A stretch of DNA of 64,000 bases from Allomuricauda sp. NBRC 101325 (GCF_030268205.1 NZ_BSQF01000001.1:540649-604648); one strand, 5' to 3'. Counted from the stretch's first letter, positions 1 to 9,633 are shown. Made by a program: numbers and translations. The notes: generated by a model not told the origin, from the sequence alone.

Positions 1-1
1 C

Positions 2-1699
2 AAACCCAATTATTTGAGCATTCACGCAGGGGGAATTTTGATCAGCGATAAACCCTTGCATTGGTTTTCGGCCACCCATCTACCCCCAAAAGGGTTTCCG
101 ACCACGCAATACGATATGGTCATTGCCGAAGATGTGGGGCTCTACAAATTTGACATTCTAGGGCAACGCGGCTTGGGCAAGATCAAGGAAGCCTTGGAAA
201 TTGTGGCCTACAATCAACCTGAAAAACTTTCGGACATTGACATTCACGACATAAAGGGATTCAAAAAAGACCCTGTGATCAATAACCTGATCAAAACCGC
301 ACAATGCATGGGCTGCTTTTATGTAGAGTCACCCGCTATGCGAATGCTGCTCAAAAAACTTCAGGTCGATACTTATTTGGGCTTGGTGGCTGCCAGTTCC
401 ATTATTCGCCCTGGAGTGGCTAAAAGTGGTATGATGCGGGAATATATTCTGCGTCATCGCAACAAGGGCAGAACCGAGGAAAAAGCGCATCCGATCATGC
501 TGGAAATTATGCCCGACACCTACGGGGTCATGGTCTACCAAGAAGATGTGATCAAAGTGGCCCACCATTTTGCAGGGCTGGATTTGGGCGAAGCAGACGT
601 GCTCCGCAGGGGCATGAGTGGCAAATTCCGTTCGCGGGCCGAGTTCCAAAAAGTGCAGGACAAGTTTATTTCCAATTGCAGAAAAAAGGGTTATGCGGAA
701 TCCTTGATCTCGGAAATCTGGAACCAAGTTGCCAGTTTTGCGGGCTACGCTTTTGCCAAGGGACACTCTGCTTCCTATGCCGTGGAAAGTTATCAAAGCT
801 TGTTTTTGAGAACCTATTTTCCTTTGGAATATATGGTGGCCGTGCTCAACAACGGTGGCGGGTTTTACCGTTCGGAATTTTATGTGCACGATGCCCGCAT
901 GCTAGGTGCGACCATTCATCCGCCCTGTGTGAACAAAAGCATGGCCGTAAACCGCATTTATGGAACTCATATTTATTTGGGGATGATGTATCTGCGTGAT
1001 TTGGAAAACAGGGTCATGGAGCGCATCCTGAAAGAACGCATGCTCCACGGAAATTTTACTTCTTTGGAAGATTTCTTGGATCGGGTGTTCATCCGCATGG
1101 AGCAACTTTCCATTTTGATTCGCATTGATGCATTTCGTTTTACAGGAATCAACAAGCACGAACTGCTCTGGAAAGCCCATTTGATGCTCTCCAAAAACGA
1201 CCGATTGGAACACCCGAAGCTCTTTCCACCAAGGCATCAAAAATTCCAGATGCCCCAACTGAACACCACGGCTTTGGAAACCGCTTTTGAACAATTGGAA
1301 CTCTTGGGCTTCTGTCTCTGCAGTCCTTTTGAATTGTTGGAAGAGACCCCAAAAAACACGAACGGACAAAAAGATTTGGAGGCTTTCCTCAACAAACACA
1401 TCGACATTTATGGTTATCTAGTGACAGTGAAAAACACTTCGACCCATGATGGAAAACGCATGTATTTTGCCACTTTCGTAGATCAATTTGGCGAAGTGTT
1501 CGACACGGTGCTCTTCCCTCCCGTGGCGGCCAAGTATTATTTCAGGGGAAAGGGTATTTACCGTTCCTATGGCAAGGTGGTGGAAGAATTTGGTTTCTTG
1601 AGCATTGAGGTGATCAAAATGAAAAAGGAAAACTACATCCAAGATCCTCGCTATGCCGATATGCGAACGAGCAAAAAATTACTGGGCCAAAAGAAGTGA
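2..1699 (+). CDS. DNA polymerase III alpha subunit, error-prone (DnaE2/ImuC-like) type, 3' part only
   Basis: C-family DNA polymerase, C-terminal part. The reading frame is open to the left edge, so the start, the PHP domain and the first two catalytic aspartates lie outside the window. The text begins in the palm just before the HAGG-type motif. The KFDILGQRG segment should hold the third catalytic Asp. The fingers follow (SIIRPG, YQEDV, DVLRRGMSGK, FAKGHSASYA), then a helix-hairpin-helix region and a C-terminal OB fold near residues 460-540. The GGGFYRSEFYVHDARMLG segment is typical of the second, translesion-type DnaE paralogue of Bacteroidota, usually encoded with a Y-family polymerase and an ImuA/SplB-like protein; those would lie to the left. 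A separate full-length replicative dnaE lies at 9844, which supports the paralogue reading. The C-family call is firm; the error-prone subtype is an inference. Confidence 0.85.
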   Translation, partial: KPNYLSIHAGGILISDKPLHWFSATHLPPKGFPTTQYDMVIAEDVGLYKFDILGQRGLGKIKEALEIVAYNQPEKLSDIDIHDIKGFKKDPVINNLIKTAQCMGCFYVESPAMRMLLKKLQVDTYLGLVAASSIIRPGVAKSGMMREYILRHRNKGRTEEKAHPIMLEIMPDTYGVMVYQEDVIKVAHHFAGLDLGEADVLRRGMSGKFRSRAEFQKVQDKFISNCRKKGYAESLISEIWNQVASFAGYAFAKGHSASYAVESYQSLFLRTYFPLEYMVAVLNNGGGFYRSEFYVHDARMLGATIHPPCVNKSMAVNRIYGTHIYLGMMYLRDLENRVMERILKERMLHGNFTSLEDFLDRVFIRMEQLSILIRIDAFRFTGINKHELLWKAHLMLSKNDRLEHPKLFPPRHQKFQMPQLNTTALETAFEQLELLGFCLCSPFELLEETPKNTNGQKDLEAFLNKHIDIYGYLVTVKNTSTHDGKRMYFATFVDQFGEVFDTVLFPPVAAKYYFRGKGIYRSYGKVVEEFGFLSIEVIKMKKENYIQDPRYADMRTSKKLLGQKK

Positions 1700-1748
1700 G
1701 CGGAATACCGTAACTTAGGATTAGAATTAAAACAAATCCTCAAGGTCC

Positions 1749-4049
1749 ATGAAAGAAGAATTCACCAGAAACGTTTCACTCACAGGAGAAATCAAATTTA
1801 CTGGACTGCGACTAAAGGAACCCATGCACCATTCTGCAGGTTTGCTTGGTGTAAAAGAAGCTTTGCGACACACTTTTAAAGAAATGGGAATTGCCAAGTC
1901 CATGAAAACCCTTGCCGAAATGAACCAAGAGAATGGCTTTCGATGCCCCAGTTGTGCTTGGCCCGTTCCAGAGAACCCCTCCAACATAGCAGAATATTGT
2001 GAAAATGGCGCAAAGGCATTGGCCGATGAAGCTACCAAAGACCATATTGGAGCGGACTTCTTTTCTAAACATTCCGTGGAAGAATTGTCCCTTTTAAGTG
2101 ATTACGAACTCAACAAATTGGGACGGGTTGTTGAACCCATGGTGTTACGACCCAACAGCGTTTATTACGAACCCATCAATTGGGAAAAAGCCTATCATTT
2201 GATTGCTGAAGAATTGCACCAATTGAACAATCCGAACGAGGCCATTTTTTATACTTCGGGACGATCCAGCAACGAAGCCGCTTTTTTATATGGCATGTTC
2301 GCTCGTGCATTTGGCACCAACAATATGCCCGATTGCTCCAACATGTGCCATGAATCTTCTGGGGTGGCCTTATCGCAAACGCTTGGTATTGGAAAAGGTT
2401 CGGTTACACTCGATGACCTTCATGGTGCGGAAGTGGTTTTGGTGGTTGGACAAAATCCAGGCACCAACCACCCTAGAATGTTGTCCGCTTTGGAAAAATG
2501 CAAAAAGAATGGCGGAAAAGTCATTAGCTTCAACCCTTTGGCAGAAACTGGACTGGTCAGCTTTAAAAATCCTCAAAAGGTATCTGGCATCTTGGGACAT
2601 GGACAAAAGATTGCCGATTTGCACCTACCAGTTCGCATCAATGAAGATATCGCTCTTGCCAAATTGATTTTAAAGAAATTGGTCGCTTTGGATGCGCAAC
2701 ATTCCAATGTTTTGGACCATGAATTTATTGTGGAATTTGTAGATGGGTATGATGAATTAATTGAAGATCTATCAAAATATGAGGTAGAAGAACTGCAACG
2801 CCGAACAGGTGTTTCCATGCGTAAAATTGACAAGGCAGTTCAACTATTGGCGGAAAAATCAAACATTGTGATTTGTTGGGCCATGGGCATTACCCAACAT
2901 AAAAATGCCGTGAACTGCATTCAGGAATATGTAAACATTCTCTTGCTGAAAGGCGCCATTGGAAAACCATTTGCAGGCACTTGTCCTGTTCGTGGACACA
3001 GCAATGTGCAAGGGGACCGTTCCGTGGGCATTATGCATTATGTGAACAAAAGGTTGAACCAAAAAATTAAGGAACACCTCGAATTTGACCCACCCACCGA
3101 ACAGGGATATGATACGGTAGAAGCTATACAAGCCATGCACGAGAAAAAGGCCAAAGTCTTTATTTGTTTAGGTGGAAACTTCGTGATGGCAGCTTCGGAT
3201 ACGCAATACACCGCAGAGGCCATCGAAAATTGCAAGCTCACAGTTCAAATCAGCACCAAATTAAATCGGAGTCATTTAGTGACGGGAAAAACAGCCTTGC
3301 TCCTACCCACTTATGGTCGTTCAGAAAAAGATGAGAAAAAAGGGGAACTGCAATTCTTGACTATGGAAAGCAGTATGGGAAAAGTAAGGCAAAGCAAAGG
3401 TCTTCTCCCTCCTGCCTCGGAACATATTAAAAGTGAACCTGAAATAATTTCTCAAATGGCCCATACCTATTTTAAAGGGGAACATCCTATGGATTGGCAA
3501 GCCTTGGGTCAGGACTACAATCTTATCCGTGACTTGATTGATAAAACGGTAAAAGGGTTTGAAAATACCAGTGAGCAATCCAAAGGATTTGGCTATTATC
3601 TGCCCAACAATGTGCGAGAAAGGGATTTTAGAATGCTTCCCAACGGGATGGCACAAATGACCATCAACCCACTTTCTGAACATCAGTTAAAACCCAATGA
3701 ATTGCTATTGATGACGATTCGTTCGCACGATCAATTTAATACCACAATTTACGGTCTTAATGATCGCTATCGAGGCATTTATAATGAAAGAAGAGTGGTT
3801 TTTATGCACGAGGAGGATATGAAAGATAGAAACCTCAATAAGTTGGATGTAGTGAATTTGCATAGTCTTTATGATGATATCCAACGAACAGCAGAACAAT
3901 TTTTGGTAATTCCTTACGAGATTCCCAAAGGGAATATGGCTGCCTATTTCCCAGAGACCAATTTATTGGTGCCCCACAATCAATTTGCGGACAAAAGCCA
4001 GACTCCCATAAGCAAATCCATAAAAGTGACTGTCGAAAAAGTTTCTTGA
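1749..4049 (+). CDS. FdhF/YdeP family molybdopterin oxidoreductase
   Basis: A 766-residue protein of the formate-dehydrogenase-H-like YdeP family. These carry a bis-MGD molybdenum cofactor and usually an Fe-S cluster; for most members the substrate is not known. Only three N-terminal cysteines are visible (C66, C69, C84, in the family pattern CPSCAWP...EYCENGAKA), one fewer than the four that hold the [4Fe-4S] cluster in formate dehydrogenases. The conserved SGRSSNEAAF and NMCHESSG segments, the RGHSNVQG segment and the C-terminal MopB-binding domain (from about residue 640) follow. No signal peptide is seen, so it should be cytoplasmic. It begins 49 bases after the polymerase gene, and its stop lies 1 base from the stop of the convergent acyl-CoA dehydrogenase. 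No fdhD or cofactor genes are nearby. Confidence 0.88.
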   Translation: MKEEFTRNVSLTGEIKFTGLRLKEPMHHSAGLLGVKEALRHTFKEMGIAKSMKTLAEMNQENGFRCPSCAWPVPENPSNIAEYCENGAKALADEATKDHIGADFFSKHSVEELSLLSDYELNKLGRVVEPMVLRPNSVYYEPINWEKAYHLIAEELHQLNNPNEAIFYTSGRSSNEAAFLYGMFARAFGTNNMPDCSNMCHESSGVALSQTLGIGKGSVTLDDLHGAEVVLVVGQNPGTNHPRMLSALEKCKKNGGKVISFNPLAETGLVSFKNPQKVSGILGHGQKIADLHLPVRINEDIALAKLILKKLVALDAQHSNVLDHEFIVEFVDGYDELIEDLSKYEVEELQRRTGVSMRKIDKAVQLLAEKSNIVICWAMGITQHKNAVNCIQEYVNILLLKGAIGKPFAGTCPVRGHSNVQGDRSVGIMHYVNKRLNQKIKEHLEFDPPTEQGYDTVEAIQAMHEKKAKVFICLGGNFVMAASDTQYTAEAIENCKLTVQISTKLNRSHLVTGKTALLLPTYGRSEKDEKKGELQFLTMESSMGKVRQSKGLLPPASEHIKSEPEIISQMAHTYFKGEHPMDWQALGQDYNLIRDLIDKTVKGFENTSEQSKGFGYYLPNNVRERDFRMLPNGMAQMTINPLSEHQLKPNELLLMTIRSHDQFNTTIYGLNDRYRGIYNERRVVFMHEEDMKDRNLNKLDVVNLHSLYDDIQRTAEQFLVIPYEIPKGNMAAYFPETNLLVPHNQFADKSQTPISKSIKVTVEKVS

Positions 4050-4050
4050 T

Positions 4051-5229
4051 CTATTTAAATGCTGGAATACCTGTAATATCTGCCCCAGTAATCAACAAGT
4101 GAATGTCATGGGTACCCTCGTAAGTGATCACACTTTCAAGGTTCATCATGTGGCGCATAATGCTGTATTCCCCTGTGATTCCCATTCCGCCCAACATTTG
4201 TCTTGCCTCACGGGCAATTTTAATGGCCATTTCCACATTGTTTCGCTTCGCCATGGAAATTTGGGCTGTAGTGGCTCTTCCTTCATTTTTAAGTTGCCCC
4301 AAACGGAAAGCCAATAATTGGGCCTTGGTGATCTCGGTGATCATTTCGGCCAATTTCTTTTGTTGAAGTTGATAAGCGGCTATCGGTTTTCCAAACTGAA
4401 TGCGCTCTTTGGCATATCTTAATGCCGTATCGTAACAATCCATGGCAGCACCAATAGCACCCCAAGCTATTCCAAATCGGGCGGAATCCAAACAACCTAG
4501 CGGAGCTCCCAACCCACTTTTACCAGGCAATAGATTTTCCTTTGGCACTTTTACATTATCAAATATTAACTCGCCTGTGGCCGAAGCACGAAGCGACCAT
4601 TTATTGTGTGTTTCAGGAGTGGAAAAGCCTTCCATTCCACGTTCCACAATCAAACCATGAATTCGGCCCTCTTCGTTCTTGGCCCAAACCACAGCGACAT
4701 CGGCAAAAGGCGAATTGGATATCCACAATTTGGCTCCATTCAACACATAGTGATCTCCCGCATCCTTGAACTTGGTTTCCATTCCTCCAGGGTTGGAACC
4801 GTGATTGGGCTCTGTCAACCCAAAACACCCCATCCACTCCCCTGAAGCCAACTTGGGCAAGTATTTTTTACGCTGTTTTTCTGAACCGTAGGCAAATATG
4901 GGATACATTACCAATGACGATTGTACCGAAGCCGTTGAACGAACCCCACTATCTCCTCGCTCAATTTCTTGCATAATCAACCCGTAACTTATCTGATCTA
5001 ATCCTGCCCCTCCATATTCTTCGGGAATGTAGGGACCAAATGCACCGATTTCTGCCAAACCAGCAATAATCTGCTTTGGGAATTCTGCTTTTTGGGCAAA
5101 TTCCTCAATGATTGGGGACACATCTCGCTTTACCCATTGACGTGCGGCATCGCGCACCAATTTATGCTCTTCAGAAAGCAAATCATCCAAATTATAGTAG
5201 TCGGGGGCTTCGAATAAGTCGGGTTTCAT
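4051..5229 (-). CDS. acyl-CoA dehydrogenase, glutaryl-CoA dehydrogenase type
   Basis: A 392-residue FAD-dependent acyl-CoA dehydrogenase. The GLTEPNHGSNPGGMET segment and the C-terminal TYEGTHDIH motif are those of glutaryl-CoA dehydrogenase, which oxidises and decarboxylates glutaryl-CoA to crotonyl-CoA in lysine and tryptophan breakdown. Glu371 in that motif is at the position of the catalytic base. Domain order is normal: helical N-domain (about 15-130), beta domain (about 135-230), helical C-domain (about 240-390). It stands alone, convergent with the YdeP-like gene, and is preceded by the palindromic elements at 5251-5340. Another short/branched-chain acyl-CoA substrate cannot be excluded from motifs alone. 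Confidence 0.88.
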   Translation of the reverse strand: MKPDLFEAPDYYNLDDLLSEEHKLVRDAARQWVKRDVSPIIEEFAQKAEFPKQIIAGLAEIGAFGPYIPEEYGGAGLDQISYGLIMQEIERGDSGVRSTASVQSSLVMYPIFAYGSEKQRKKYLPKLASGEWMGCFGLTEPNHGSNPGGMETKFKDAGDHYVLNGAKLWISNSPFADVAVVWAKNEEGRIHGLIVERGMEGFSTPETHNKWSLRASATGELIFDNVKVPKENLLPGKSGLGAPLGCLDSARFGIAWGAIGAAMDCYDTALRYAKERIQFGKPIAAYQLQQKKLAEMITEITKAQLLAFRLGQLKNEGRATTAQISMAKRNNVEMAIKIAREARQMLGGMGITGEYSIMRHMMNLESVITYEGTHDIHLLITGADITGIPAFK

Positions 5230-5250
5230 TGATTATAATTTTATTTTGTC

Positions 5251-5340
5251 ATTCCTGTGTAGACAGGAATCCATTTTTATTGTAACTGAATTTTCTTGTT
5301 GCTTCGACTGCCTGCCTGCCGCAGGCGGGCGCTTAGCAAC
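5251..5340. repeat. REP-like palindromic cluster
   Basis: Three nested or adjacent inverted repeats fill this intergenic space. ATTCCTGT (5251-5258) pairs with ACAGGAAT (5263-5270) across GTAG. A GC-rich palindrome follows with arms GCCTGCCTGC (5310-5319) and GCAGGCGGGC (5321-5330). An outer pair GTTGCT (5299-5304)/AGCAAC (5335-5340) brackets it. The GC-rich arms contrast with the AT-rich surroundings. Palindromes of this kind recur between genes in many flavobacterial genomes; a second copy is not visible in this window. Confidence 0.6.
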
Positions 5341-5403
5341 CATTTGATATGAATTTTAACACATCACACAATTTGTCAAATATAACATTTAGCTTTGGTA
5401 TTG

Positions 5404-6117
5404 TTACATTTTTAAATAAAATGCTTGTGTAAGCTCAATATACTCTTTTGTGTATTCATGACGACCATGTTCAATGGTCAATTCATCTTCCTTTACTTCT
5501 CCTTTTTTTCTGCTAAATTCCAATAGACTTCTTTTAAAATCAGCGTCAGGATTTCCCTTAACTCTTGTGATTCGATTTGGGTATAATCCGACATTGGAAC
5601 ACAACTCCATAAAATCCAATTCTTCTTTATGGGGAATAATGACTGCAAAATGCCCATCTGCACTCAATAGTTTGGAAACCCCATAAACCAACTCCTCAAA
5701 AGGCAACGAACTGTTCTGTCTTGCTTTATCCCTTGCTTCATCCCCGCTACCCACTTCTTCTGCATAAAACGGTGGATTGGAAACAATCAAATCATACTCC
5801 TCATCCATTTCATCCACAAATTCATCAAACCCTGCATGATAACAGAAAAGTCTGTCTCCCCAAGGTGAGGCCTCAAAATTGGCAACACATTGCTCATAGG
5901 CATCATCATCCAACTCAATGGCATCGATAAGTTCGGCATGGGAACGCTGTGCCATTTGCAAAGCAATCAATCCTGTTCCTGCTCCGATATCCAATATGGA
6001 ATACGGTTGATGGTCCAAAGATGCCCATGCACCTAAAAGCACGCCATCGGTGCCCACTTTCATGGCGCATTGATTTTGGTGAATCGTGAATTGTTTGAAT
6101 TTAAAGGGTGTTGACAT
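5404..6117 (-). CDS. trmN6: tRNA1(Val) (adenine(37)-N6)-methyltransferase
   Basis: SAM-dependent methyltransferase of the YfiC/TrmN6 family, which methylates A37 of tRNA-Val. Counting from the start chosen here (237 residues), motif I DIGAGTG is at about 43-49 and the catalytic NPPF motif at 114-117, as expected for N6-adenine methylases. A longer frame is open to 6147, but the family usually begins with the MSTPFKFKQF-like segment, and the promoter-like TATTTTTG box at 6145-6152 would overlap the longer version, so I place the start at 6117. The gene is divergent from the GH29 gene. Confidence 0.87.
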   Translation of the reverse strand: MSTPFKFKQFTIHQNQCAMKVGTDGVLLGAWASLDHQPYSILDIGAGTGLIALQMAQRSHAELIDAIELDDDAYEQCVANFEASPWGDRLFCYHAGFDEFVDEMDEEYDLIVSNPPFYAEEVGSGDEARDKARQNSSLPFEELVYGVSKLLSADGHFAVIIPHKEELDFMELCSNVGLYPNRITRVKGNPDADFKRSLLEFSRKKGEVKEDELTIEHGRHEYTKEYIELTQAFYLKM

Positions 6118-6144
6118 TACACAATTAAATTGGGGTATACTTTG

Positions 6145-6152
6145 CAAAAATA
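6145..6152 (-). promoter_or_regulatory. -7 box of the trmN6 promoter
   Basis: Reads TATTTTTG on the minus strand, matching the Bacteroidota -7 consensus TAnnTTTG. It lies 28 bases upstream of the chosen ATG. No convincing -33 TTG was found at the right distance. Confidence 0.4.
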
Positions 6153-6269
6153 AAATTTGGAGTGATTAAATTACCATCTTCACAATTCTTATCTGCCATA
6201 GACCTAAAAGTTTGGGTTTGATTTTCCCAAGCCCGATTTTTGGAGCATAATAACCAACCAAAACCCCCG

Positions 6270-7640
6270 ATGAACAGAATATTTCTAGTCGCAGTTCTCT
6301 CTATTTTTTGTTTCAACCTAACCAACGCCCAAAAGAAAATTTGGGACGAAACGGATACCGAAAAAGAAAAACGCTTAGAATGGTGGACCGAAGCTCGCTT
6401 TGGCATGTTCATTCATTGGGGGCTTTATTCCCAAGCTGCCCGTCACGAATGGGTACAGAAAAAAGAGCGAATTCCAAATGAGGAATACCAAAAATACTTC
6501 GACCTGTTCAACCCAGACCTTTACGACCCCACCGAATGGGCTAAAAAAGCAAAGGCTGCTGGCATGAAATATGCCGTGATTACCACAAAACACCATGAGG
6601 GTTTCACCCTTTTCGATTCCAAATACACCGATTTCAAAATTACCAATAGTCCATATGGAAAAGATGCCATTCAGGAGTGGGTCGATGCTTTTAGGGCTGA
6701 GGGATTGAAAGTCGGATTCTATTATTCCCTATTGGATTGGCATCATCCTGACTATACCATTGACCGTAACCATCCAATGAGTGCCGAAACCCAAAAGGAA
6801 TACGATAAATTGAACAAGGGCAAGAACATGGATGTTTACAGAAAGTATTTGAAAGACCAGGTTACGGAAATACTGACCAATTACGGTAAAATTGACCTTT
6901 TATGGTTGGATTATTCGTTTCCCGACCCCTTTGGAAAAAGTGGCGAGGATTGGGATTCGGAGGGTCTTTTGAAACTAGTCCGTAAACTCCAACCTGAAAT
7001 TATTATAAATGACAGAGCTGGCATAAAAGACTATGCTGGTGGATGGGATTACACCACTCCTGAGCAGTTTAAAGTAAAAAAGTGGTTGGAATATGAAGGT
7101 AAACGCGTGCCTTGGGAGACTTGCCAAACATTTTCAGGTTCATGGGGCTATTACCGTGACGAGCATACTTGGAAAAACAACAGACAATTGTTGACCCTCT
7201 TGATTGAATCAGTAAGTAAAGGTGGAAACGTGTTATTAAATGTTGGCCCTACGGGAAGAGGAACTTTTGATTACCGAGTGGACAGTGCCCTTGAAGGCAT
7301 GGGAGAATGGATGAAATACAACGGCCGCTCCATTTATGGAGCTACCCAAGCTCCTGATGATATTAAAGCTCCTGATAATTCCATTTTGACCTATAACCCT
7401 AAAACGAATAGATTATACATTCATTTGTTGGATTACCCAATCAAGTATTTGTTATTGGAGGGGATGAAAGACAAAATCAAATATGCGCAGTTTTTGCATG
7501 ATGCTTCTGAACTTGAAATTTCTGAACCTTATAGCCATTGGATGCACAAGCAAACGTTTGGGGAAAATGACATCAATTTGATTTTACCCGTTAACAAACC
7601 GAATGTTGAAATTCCAGTAATTGAGGTGATTTTAAAGTAA
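6270..7640 (+). CDS. alpha-L-fucosidase, GH29
   Basis: A 456-residue secreted glycoside hydrolase that releases L-fucose from fucosylated glycans. The start at 6270 gives a clean signal peptide (about residues 1-20, ending in NAQ); an upstream in-frame ATG at 6240 would add a poor leader. GH29 marks are FGMFIHWG (45-52), the TTKHHEGF segment (105-112) and LLWLDYS, where Asp214 is at the position of the nucleophile. A short C-terminal beta domain follows from about residue 345. It is shorter than two-domain GH29 enzymes with extra CBMs. No SusC/SusD pair is adjacent, so this is not a classical PUL. Fucose-rich algal polysaccharide or glycoprotein is a plausible substrate. Confidence 0.9.
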   Translation: MNRIFLVAVLSIFCFNLTNAQKKIWDETDTEKEKRLEWWTEARFGMFIHWGLYSQAARHEWVQKKERIPNEEYQKYFDLFNPDLYDPTEWAKKAKAAGMKYAVITTKHHEGFTLFDSKYTDFKITNSPYGKDAIQEWVDAFRAEGLKVGFYYSLLDWHHPDYTIDRNHPMSAETQKEYDKLNKGKNMDVYRKYLKDQVTEILTNYGKIDLLWLDYSFPDPFGKSGEDWDSEGLLKLVRKLQPEIIINDRAGIKDYAGGWDYTTPEQFKVKKWLEYEGKRVPWETCQTFSGSWGYYRDEHTWKNNRQLLTLLIESVSKGGNVLLNVGPTGRGTFDYRVDSALEGMGEWMKYNGRSIYGATQAPDDIKAPDNSILTYNPKTNRLYIHLLDYPIKYLLLEGMKDKIKYAQFLHDASELEISEPYSHWMHKQTFGENDINLILPVNKPNVEIPVIEVILK

Positions 7641-7664
7641 CAACCATCTTCATATAAAGTTTTA

Positions 7665-7688
7665 AAAATCCACCTAACGGTGGATTTT
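7665..7688 (+). terminator. terminator after the fucosidase gene
   Basis: Perfect 10-bp stem AAAATCCACC/GGTGGATTTT with a TAAC loop, starting 24 bases after the GH29 stop; a T-rich tract follows. The rest of the gap to 7858 holds only a small inverted repeat, GAATAGG/CCTATTC (7809-7828), about 30 bases upstream of the next gene. Confidence 0.75.
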
Positions 7689-7858
7689 CTATTTGTAATT
7701 GAATTACACTGTCAATTCAAAACCAGCATCCGTTGGTTGAAACAAGCCATCCGTTAGATCTCCCCAATTTCTTCTAAATCAATAGGCTTAATTCGTGGCT
7801 TTAATAATGAATAGGCTAATTCCTATTCCAACTAATTCCAATTCTTAAACATCTTATT

Positions 7859-8464
7859 ATGAAGAAAATTTTAGTTGCCTTGGCCATTATCACTGGTACA
7901 TTTCAAATGGCACAAGCGCAAGAAGAAGGTAAATTCCGTGCAGGACTTGATTTTGGTTATGCCATTCCAGATGGTGGAGGTGGTATTTCGATAGGTATCG
8001 AACCTAAATATAACCTTTCGGATAACATGAACATCGGAATCCGTTTTGAATCAGCAATAATGGCTAAAAATGTTCCCTTTGGGGATATAGGTACTGTAGA
8101 AAGTAAACTAGCTGCAAGCGCATCTTATTTAGGAACTTTTGATTATTATTTTAGCAACGGAAGTTCATCTTTCGCTCCATTCGTAGGAGCTGGGGTTGGA
8201 TACAGTGCATTAGCGAATGTTGAAATCGACCTAACCGAGATTGAAGGATTTGAAGGATTAGAGGGCGAAGATACAACTGCAAAAGCCGAAGTAGATGGAA
8301 AATTTGGAGGGCTAATTCGTGCTGGGTTTGAAGTTGGTAAAGTTCGTTTAGCCGCTAGTTATAATCTAATTGGCAAATCTGATATTGAAGGAACTGAAAT
8401 CAAAAACTCCTACTTCGGTATTTCCTTAGGGTTCTATGTGGGTGGAGGAAAATGGAAAAAATAA
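7859..8464 (+). CDS. small outer-membrane beta-barrel protein
   Basis: A 201-residue protein with a signal peptide (cleavage after about residue 20, AQAQ) and alternating hydrophobic and polar beta-strands typical of OmpA/OmpW-like eight-strand porins. The ends of strands carry aromatic residues, and the last strand closes with YFGISLGFYVGG before a basic tail. An acidic loop (EIEGFEGLEGEDTT) lies near residues 128-142. No peptidoglycan-binding or other domain is present. It is a single-gene unit between two terminators. The substrate is not readable from sequence. Confidence 0.7.
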   Translation: MKKILVALAIITGTFQMAQAQEEGKFRAGLDFGYAIPDGGGGISIGIEPKYNLSDNMNIGIRFESAIMAKNVPFGDIGTVESKLAASASYLGTFDYYFSNGSSSFAPFVGAGVGYSALANVEIDLTEIEGFEGLEGEDTTAKAEVDGKFGGLIRAGFEVGKVRLAASYNLIGKSDIEGTEIKNSYFGISLGFYVGGGKWKK

Positions 8465-8496
8465 AACTGGCTTTTCAGTTATATACCAACAACCAC

Positions 8497-8525
8497 AAAA
8501 AGGGCGGCCATAGGCCGCCCTTTTT
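8497..8525. terminator. bidirectional terminator between the barrel gene and rimM
   Basis: A perfect 13-bp inverted repeat, AAAAAGGGCGGCC (8497-8509) and GGCCGCCCTTTTT (8513-8525), with a 3-base loop and a T tract on both strands. It sits between two convergent genes and can serve both. Confidence 0.9.
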
Positions 8526-8542
8526 AATTATAATCAAGTCTT

Positions 8543-9070
8543 TTATCCCAAATACAAATCTACCAAACCTTCTGGAGTTTTCACATGAATGGTTTGGTTC
8601 TCTCTGTCCACTTTGGTGATGATCTCATCACTTACGGGAATCAGAAGTTCCTTACCATCTTTTTCAACTTCAAAAAGATCTTGGGATGCGCTATCGTTTA
8701 CCGCAACAATTTTTCCAATGTCGCCATGCACTTCGTCCATCAAAGTAAACCCTATAACTTCATGAAAGTAAAACTGGTTTCCCTTTAATTTGGGCAACAT
8801 GGTCAAGGGCAAATACAATTCCGAACCTATAATTTTATCTGCAGTGGGTTCATCCTTAACCTCCTCAAAATCGATACGAAGCAGATTGGATTTATGCAGT
8901 CGACAGCGGTCAATAAAAAATGGAACCAGATTGTTTCCCAAAGAAACAAATACTGATTCCATATTTTCGTAGATATCGGGTTCATCGGTGTCCAATTTTA
9001 CCAACACCTCGCCCTTAAAGCTGTATTTTGAAACGACTTTGCCCAGGTAGAAACAGTCTTCCTTGCGCAT
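8543..9070 (-). CDS. rimM: 16S rRNA processing/ribosome maturation factor RimM
   Basis: A 175-residue protein with the N-terminal RimM barrel (YLGKVVSKYSFKGEVLVK, about 7-90) and a C-terminal PRC-barrel (about 98-175). It binds ribosomal protein uS19 and helps mature the head of the 30S subunit. It follows rpsP by 11 bases on the same strand, the usual rpsP-rimM order. Confidence 0.95.
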   Translation of the reverse strand: MRKEDCFYLGKVVSKYSFKGEVLVKLDTDEPDIYENMESVFVSLGNNLVPFFIDRCRLHKSNLLRIDFEEVKDEPTADKIIGSELYLPLTMLPKLKGNQFYFHEVIGFTLMDEVHGDIGKIVAVNDSASQDLFEVEKDGKELLIPVSDEIITKVDRENQTIHVKTPEGLVDLYLG

Positions 9071-9081
9071 CGTCCTATTTT

Positions 9082-9633
9082 CTATTCTTCTTCTTTAGCA
9101 GCTTCTTCGGCAGCAGGAGCTTCAGCTTCTGGAGCAGTCTCCTCAGCAGCAGCTTCTACAGCTTCTTCAGCAACTTCTTCCTCCACTGGCAAAGCAGCAG
9201 CAATTCTCTTCTCGTTCACTTCTTTTTCAGCTTCCAAAGCTTTTGCTTTAGCATCTGCATCAGCTTTGCTCAAACCATCTTTTTTGGCTTGGATAGCAGC
9301 TTCTTTCTCTTGCAACCAAGCGTTGAATTTCTCTTCAACTTGCTCTTCGGTCAAAGCTCCTTTGCGAACTCCACCCAACAAGTGGTGTTTCAACAAAACG
9401 CCTTTGTAAGAAAGTATGGCTCTAGCAGTATCGGTAGGTTGTGCACCATTCTGCAACCATTTTACAGAACCATCAACATCCAAATCGATGCTAGCTGGAT
9501 TGGTGTTTGGGTTGTAAGTACCCAATTTCTCCAAAAATTTACCGTCTCTTTTTGCTCTGGAATCTGCGGCAACCACCCAATAAAATGGTTTACCTTTTTT
9601 ACCGTGTCTCTGAAGTCTAATTTTAACTGGCAT
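9082..9633 (-). CDS. rpsP: 30S ribosomal protein bS16
   Basis: The first ~80 residues are a normal bS16 ([21 protein letters not shown] start). The protein runs to 183 residues because of a Lys/Ala/Glu-rich tail that ends in an acidic low-complexity stretch; such tails are common on Bacteroidota bS16. It is the first gene of the rpsP-rimM unit and is driven by a full-consensus promoter at 9705-9734. The leader holds a small AGGGT/ACCCT stem-loop just before the start region. Confidence 0.96.
   Translation of the reverse strand: MPVKIRLQRHGKKGKPFYWVVAADSRAKRDGKFLEKLGTYNPNTNPASIDLDVDGSVKWLQNGAQPTDTARAILSYKGVLLKHHLLGGVRKGALTEEQVEEKFNAWLQEKEAAIQAKKDGLSKADADAKAKALEAEKEVNEKRIAAALPVEEEVAEEAVEAAAEETAPEAEAPAAEEAAKEEE

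Noticed and set aside
2305..2325. TTTGGCACC...ATGC inside the YdeP-like gene, resembling a sigma-54 site
   Set aside because: The GG and GC are 12 bases apart, not 10, and it lies within a coding region with no downstream start.
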